Shown here one piece after another: positions 41,081-42,438 of a stretch of 42,438 bases of DNA. The position numbers and the translations under genes were made by a program. The notes under the pieces are model-generated. The model worked only from the letters and a program-made list of their open reading frames with translations. It was not told the origin of the DNA and ran no database searches. This DNA comes from an uncultured Clostridia bacterium (GTDB taxonomy: Bacteria > Bacillota > Clostridia > TANB77 > CAG-508): the NCBI GenBank assembly GCA_947632605.1, contig CANRPX010000012.1, positions 1 to 42,438 of the forward strand, in the 5' to 3' direction. The stretch's first letter is position 1, and every line of letters starts with the position of its first letter.

Positions 41081-42438
41081 TATCTACCTTCTTCTCCTCT
41101 AAGACGTCTGCCACTTTGTCCACGTTTTTTAGTTTGTGTTTGACTTCTAGATGTTTTTTTTGTTTGTGCTATAATTTGTTGTTTTTTTGTATCTTGATAT
41201 TCTGAAATTCTTTCAGGTTGATTTCTTACTATATCTACCATATTTCTTTGTAACTCATCTATAATTCCACCTTGTTCACAAAGTTCTTCTAAAGTAGCAA
41301 AACCAGAGCCACAAACTCCAGGATAATTTGATGCATATCTTACAGCTTCACTATCACTAGCAAAAAATGGTAATAATCTATCTTTTGTTATTTTTGGTGT
41401 TCCTTTACCATCTGGAATAACAACTCCTGCATATCTATTATAAAATTCTTCTACAAGTCCTAAATATAAATCAGAGAAAAATATTTTTGAGAAAAATTCT
41501 CTTTGCTCAGGTGTTATTCTATCTTTTTTTACAAGTACATAATCTTGATAATCTTTATCACGTATTCTTGAATTTCTACCATCTACATAAAAATCTACTT
41601 TTTCATCTTTATCAGGATCAAATTCAAAATCTTTTACTAGTTTTGCTTTGTCAAAAGCTGTTACAACAAAATATGTTTTTTCTTGGTCTGTTCCAATTCT
41701 AGTAACTCCTATTAATTCTAATCCATCATGATTATCAACATCGCCACGTTTTTTATAATCAATTGATCCATAGCTAATTGCAATAACTCTTTGATTTTCT
41801 ACTCCATTTTCAGAATACTCTGCTTCTCCATCAAAGATTATAACTGGTTTTTTATATTTTTTAAACTCCCATTTATAAGAGCCTTGTTGTAATGGTCTAT
41901 GTCCAACTGTATTACCAAGTATTGAGTTTAAAATTCCACTTTCATTTGCTTTTTCTTTTTCTTCATCACTCATAGTAGCATATAGTTCATTTGTAATGTA
42001 ATAATCTCTTCTTGCTTCACATCTATCTATTAATTCTTGCCTTTTTAATAAGATTCCTTGTTGTTTTAAGATTTCTTCTCTTTTTCTGCTATGTTCTTTT
42101 AAAAAGGCATCATAAATTCTAAGAGATGTTTCATTTGATAAAACATCTGCAGCATCTTGTAATCTTTTCCATTCTGTGCTTTCATTTCTTTCAGCATAAG
42201 TACGAATTTCTCTTTTTAATTGTTCTTGTGCTCTAGGTATATAAAATGCTTGCAAAATTAAATATCTAGCTTTATCTATATCTGCTTGTGGTAATATATC
42301 TATACATTGTTTAATTATTTCATTTTTTATTGGTTTCATTTTGGGATTATCAATATTTCTTTTTACATATAAAAGATATTCTTTTAAAGATTCAAATCTT
42401 GCATCATTATCAGAAGTATCATCTATTTGCCTTAAATC
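41080..42438 (-). CDS. Unrecognised protein, 5' end cut by window
   Basis: I do not recognise this protein. The first visible ATG is at 42339, but it has no ribosome binding site and the frame stays open through the window end (DLRQIDDTSDNDARFESLKE before it), so the gene starts outside; 452 codons are visible. The N-terminal half is helical and charged (EQLKREIRTYAERNESTEWK, REEILKQQGILLKRQELIDR). The middle has beta-rich stretches (KKPVIIFDGEAEYSENG, DEKVDFYVDGRNSRIRDK). The C-terminus is a basic, Gln/Arg-rich tail (KKRGQSGRRLRGEEGR) that could bind nucleic acid. No membrane segment or catalytic motif is evident. It is translationally coupled to the flavin reductase gene. Confidence 0.8.
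   Translation of the reverse strand, partial: DLRQIDDTSDNDARFESLKEYLLYVKRNIDNPKMKPIKNEIIKQCIDILPQADIDKARYLILQAFYIPRAQEQLKREIRTYAERNESTEWKRLQDAADVLSNETSLRIYDAFLKEHSRKREEILKQQGILLKRQELIDRCEARRDYYITNELYATMSDEEKEKANESGILNSILGNTVGHRPLQQGSYKWEFKKYKKPVIIFDGEAEYSENGVENQRVIAISYGSIDYKKRGDVDNHDGLELIGVTRIGTDQEKTYFVVTAFDKAKLVKDFEFDPDKDEKVDFYVDGRNSRIRDKDYQDYVLVKKDRITPEQREFFSKIFFSDLYLGLVEEFYNRYAGVVIPDGKGTPKITKDRLLPFFASDSEAVRYASNYPGVCGSGFATLEELCEQGGIIDELQRNMVDIVRNQPERISEYQDTKKQQIIAQTKKTSRSQTQTKKRGQSGRRLRGEEGR

Noticed and set aside
1..42438. CRISPR arrays, tRNA and rRNA genes, insertion sequences
   Set aside because: I looked for regular repeat-spacer patterns, cloverleaf-like segments, rRNA signatures and transposase motifs and saw none.

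Overview
The window is AT-rich chromosomal DNA of an anaerobic, spore-forming member of the Bacillota, most likely class Clostridia and possibly an uncultured gut lineage. The evidence is a classical rpmG-secE-nusG-rplK-rplA-(L10 leader)-rplJ-rplL block, sporulation genes (spoIIID, yunB, a SPOCS/LysM protein, a SpoVB-like flippase), veg, strong Gram-positive ribosome binding sites, sigma-A promoters, and an oxygen-sensitive glycyl radical enzyme. No rRNA, tRNA, CRISPR array or insertion sequence was seen.

Layout. 1-3.1 kb: the 3' part of a GH30 glycosidase, a DUF4160/DUF2442 pair, and a divergent antitoxin/Fic pair. 3.1-23.2 kb: one long leftward polysaccharide operon. It starts from a good promoter at 23180-23208 and ends at a bidirectional terminator at 3092-3131. 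In transcription order it encodes a protein with two initiating sugar-phosphate transferase domains, GT4, pyruvyl transferase, FrhB-like Fe-S protein, GT2, a second pyruvyl transferase, GT4, DUF6625, EpsG-like polymerase, DUF4422, DUF1919, UDP-galactopyranose mutase, Wzx flippase, glycyl radical enzyme, its activase, a membrane GT-C-like protein, a frameshifted UbiA/DPPR-synthase-like gene and a hexapeptide acyltransferase. 23.3-28.6 kb: a SpoVB-like flippase, a thiolase/3-hydroxyacyl-CoA dehydrogenase pair and an integral membrane acyltransferase. 28.6-36.7 kb: a small membrane protein, yunB, SPOCS-LysM, veg, spoIIID, rusA-like, LD-carboxypeptidase, and a znuABC-type metal transporter behind a pilin-like gene. 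36.7-42.4 kb: the ribosomal/secE/nusG block, a flavin reductase and an unrecognised protein cut by the window end.

Main points. (1) Two surface-glycan genes have dinucleotide repeats inside their 5' coding parts: (TA)9.5 in DUF1919 and (TG)10.5 in the acyltransferase. In each case the upstream start and ribosome binding site are in a different frame from the conserved domain, and a change of repeat number would restore the frame. This looks like phase variation by slipped-strand mispairing, with both genes OFF as sequenced. (2) A glycyl radical enzyme with a Cys-x-Glu active site and its activase lie, translationally coupled, inside the polysaccharide operon. This suggests radical chemistry on a glycan precursor or substituent. 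(3) The operon's first protein fuses two complete initiating transferase domains that share a 78-bp block with one mismatch. (4) The Fic pair lacks both partners of the usual inhibitory Glu-Arg salt bridge. (5) SecE carries an unusual acidic tail of about 70 residues. All functions are read from sequence patterns and remembered family features; no database search was possible.
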